DNA of 8,335 nt from CALKMS01 sp036796755 (lineage in GTDB: Bacteria > Actinomycetota > Aquicultoria > SKW223 > CALKMS01), in contig DAIRCJ010000058.1 in NCBI GenBank assembly GCA_036796755.1, forward strand, positions 1 through 8,335. The letters run 5' to 3'. The stretch's first letter is position 1, and every line of letters begins with the position of its first letter. The notes beneath the pieces were generated by a model, which was given only the letters and a program-made list of their open reading frames with translations, ran no database searches and was not told the DNA's origin. This document shows, piece by piece, positions 6,678 to 8,335 of the stretch. Position numbers and translations under genes: made by a program.

Positions 6678-8335
6678 CTATCCTTCAACCGGCCGTAAGC
6701 CTCCTGGCGCCGGCTTAATTCCAGGTTTTAACTGAGGAGTTACTTCTTTCTTTCCGGTTGCTTCTGACTCCTTAAGAGGTTTCTCTTCAAGGTATCCCTT
6801 CTCTAAAAGTTCCTCAAGCTCTCCTCGGTCAAGAGTTTCTCTCTCAATTAGATGACGGGCAATCAAGTCCAGGCGCTCCCGATTTTCAATTAAAATTTTC
6901 TCGGCTCGCTGGTAACACTGGTCAACAATTCTTCTTACCTCTTTATCAATTTCAAAGGCTATTTCCGGACTGTAATCAGGTTCCCGAGAAAAATCCCTAC
7001 CCAGAAAAACCTGCTCCTGTTTTTGTCCCAGGGTTATCGGTCCCAGTTTTTCGCTCATCCCATATTCACAGACCATTTTCCGGGCGATTTTGGTTGCTTT
7101 TTCCAGGTCATCTTGATCGCCCGTGGTTACATCCTTAAATACAAGCTCTTCGGCTACCCGACCCCCCAGCATCACTGTAATCTGGTCTAAAAGCTCGGAT
7201 TTGGTGACTAGGTAGCGGTCTTCAATGGGTAAAGTTAAAGTGTAACCCAGAGCTCTGCCTCGAGGAATAATGGAAATTTTATGAACTGGGTTGGCTTCGG
7301 GAAGCATATGAGCAACCAGGGCATGGCCAATTTCATGATAAGCAATGATAGCCTTTTCCTTCTCGCTTATGACTTTGGTTTTTTTCTCCGGACCGGCCAC
7401 AATCCTTTCCACGCCTTCTTCCAGCTCTTTCATACCAATAAGTTTTTTCCCGTTGCGAGCCGCCAAAATTGCGGCCTCATTAACCATATTGGCTAAATCG
7501 GCACCGGTGAAGCCCGGGGTTCTTCGGGCTAAAATCTCCAGATCGACATCTTTAGCCAGGGGTTTGCCCTTAGTATGAACTTTGAGAATTGCTATCCTGC
7601 CCTGAAGGTCAGGAGCTTCAACGGCAATATGACGGTCAAAGCGACCAGGTCTTAAAAGAGCCGGGTCCAGGATATCCGGGCGATTGGTAGCCGCAATGAC
7701 AATCAGATTGTCATTGACATCAAAGCCATCCATCTCTACCAGAAGCTGATTAAGGGTTTGCTCCCGCTCATCATGTCCGCCACCCAAACCTGCTCCCCGA
7801 TGGCGACCAACTGCGTCAATCTCATCAATGAAAACAATGGCGGGAGCGTAGGCCTTGGCTTGCTCGAAAAGGTCTCTCACTCTGGAAGCCCCAACCCCAA
7901 CAAACATTTCCACAAACTCTGAACCAGAAATGGAGAAGAAAGGAACCCTGGCTTCTCCAGCTACCGCCCGCGCCAGTAAGGTTTTACCGCAGCCTGGAGG
8001 CCCATAAAGCAAAATCCCCTTAGGAACCCTTGCTCCCATATTTTGAAACTTCGCTGGATTAACAAGATATTCCTTAATTTCTTTCAGCTCTTCAATTGCC
8101 TCGTCCAGGCCAGCTACATCTTTAAAGGAAACTTTAGGATAGTCCCGAACCATTTTCCGGGCTCGGCTTTTGCCAAAAGAAAAGATTTTATTTCCACTTC
8201 CCTGCATTTGCTGAATCATAAAAAACATAAGACCAGCAAGCAAAATAACTGGCAGCCAGTTTATTAACAAAGAAAGCCAGAAATAACCGGAAGTTTGAAC
8301 CTGAATTTCTACCTTATTTTTTAACAGCTCTTCGG
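6678..8335 (-). CDS. ftsH: ATP-dependent zinc metalloprotease FtsH, N-terminus missing
   Basis: Membrane-anchored AAA+ protease that removes damaged or regulated membrane and soluble proteins. The frame is open to the window end; about 551 residues are visible, and the first membrane helix and most of the extracytoplasmic domain are outside. The TTG at 8268-8270 is internal. Visible from the N side: the end of the outer domain (KVEIQVQTSGYFW), membrane helix 2 (about 8204-8275), MIQQMQGSG, the linker FGKSRAR, Walker A GPPGCGKT (7980-8003), pore motif FVGVG (7894-7908), Walker B FIDEID (7815-7832), the second region of homology ending RPGRFDR, and the zinc motif HEIGH (7323-7337). The third ligand is probably an Asp of GDQDDLEKAT near 7107. 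The GLGGGHDEREQTLNQLLVEM stretch reads as the Gram-positive/actinobacterial type. The C-terminus is a hydrophilic, Lys/Glu/Pro-rich tail. The zinc motif has Ile where HEAGH is usual; residues needed for catalysis are intact. folE follows after 15 bases. Confidence 0.97.
   Translation of the reverse strand, partial: EELLKNKVEIQVQTSGYFWLSLLINWLPVILLAGLMFFMIQQMQGSGNKIFSFGKSRARKMVRDYPKVSFKDVAGLDEAIEELKEIKEYLVNPAKFQNMGARVPKGILLYGPPGCGKTLLARAVAGEARVPFFSISGSEFVEMFVGVGASRVRDLFEQAKAYAPAIVFIDEIDAVGRHRGAGLGGGHDEREQTLNQLLVEMDGFDVNDNLIVIAATNRPDILDPALLRPGRFDRHIAVEAPDLQGRIAILKVHTKGKPLAKDVDLEILARRTPGFTGADLANMVNEAAILAARNGKKLIGMKELEEGVERIVAGPEKKTKVISEKEKAIIAYHEIGHALVAHMLPEANPVHKISIIPRGRALGYTLTLPIEDRYLVTKSELLDQITVMLGGRVAEELVFKDVTTGDQDDLEKATKIARKMVCEYGMSEKLGPITLGQKQEQVFLGRDFSREPDYSPEIAFEIDKEVRRIVDQCYQRAEKILIENRERLDLIARHLIERETLDRGELEELLEKGYLEEKPLKESEATGKKEVTPQLKPGIKPAPGGLRPVEG

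Noticed and set aside
8043..8267. Open frame on the + strand inside ftsH
   Set aside because: Antisense to conserved FtsH sequence, no ribosome-binding site or domain seen; same for shorter + strand frames at 7281-7578 and 6112-6428.
8268..8270. TTG as start of ftsH
   Set aside because: The frame continues to the window end and encodes the typical end of the FtsH outer domain and the start of membrane helix 2.
1..8335. Mobile element, CRISPR, toxin-antitoxin, defence or biosynthetic novelty
   Set aside because: No repeats, transposase, integrase, small paired genes or unknown enzymes are visible; every gene belongs to a known family.

Overview
The window is ordinary-looking bacterial chromosome, densely coded and of moderate G+C (not counted exactly). 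One gene lies on the + strand (1-2313). Six lie head-to-tail on the - strand (8335 down to 2317). Both outer genes are cut by the window edges. I see no rRNA, tRNA, CRISPR, transposase, phage or integration signal, and no non-coding stretch longer than 68 bases.

On the - strand, in transcription order, the genes are ftsH (membrane AAA+ protease, 5' part missing), folE (GTP cyclohydrolase I), hemL (glutamate-1-semialdehyde aminomutase), a cupin-type glucose-6-phosphate isomerase, a short Wzz-type polysaccharide chain-length protein, and an NAD-dependent nucleotide-sugar epimerase. Gaps or overlaps are +15, +68, -11, +15 and -4 bases. The run could be one operon, or two with an internal start: the only real gap, folE-hemL, holds a perfect TATAAT. 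The + strand gene is a large YfhO-family multi-membrane protein. It converges on the epimerase gene with three bases between the stop codons.

Functionally the run goes from housekeeping and cofactor synthesis (protein quality control, pterin/folate or queuosine precursor, tetrapyrrole precursor) to sugar and envelope work (hexose-phosphate interconversion, sugar-nucleotide epimerisation, control of polymer length, and a YfhO protein of the type tied to glycosylation of envelope polymers). The - strand 3' end and the + strand gene may be the edge of a surface-polysaccharide locus. That is inference from gene content.

Organism: ftsH-folE adjacency is familiar from Actinobacteria and some Firmicutes, and the FtsH sequence reads as that type. 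HemL implies the C5 tetrapyrrole pathway. Cupin-type isomerases are best known from archaea and also occur in bacteria, often anaerobes. GTG and TTG starts are frequent here. A deep-branching, possibly anaerobic or thermophilic bacterium of Gram-positive affinity (uncultured actinobacterial or clostridial type) would fit, but the sequence does not settle this. I found no convincing new system. The most notable points are the hemL/isomerase overlap with a TTG start, the lone cupin isomerase between cofactor and envelope genes, and the abrupt convergent junction.
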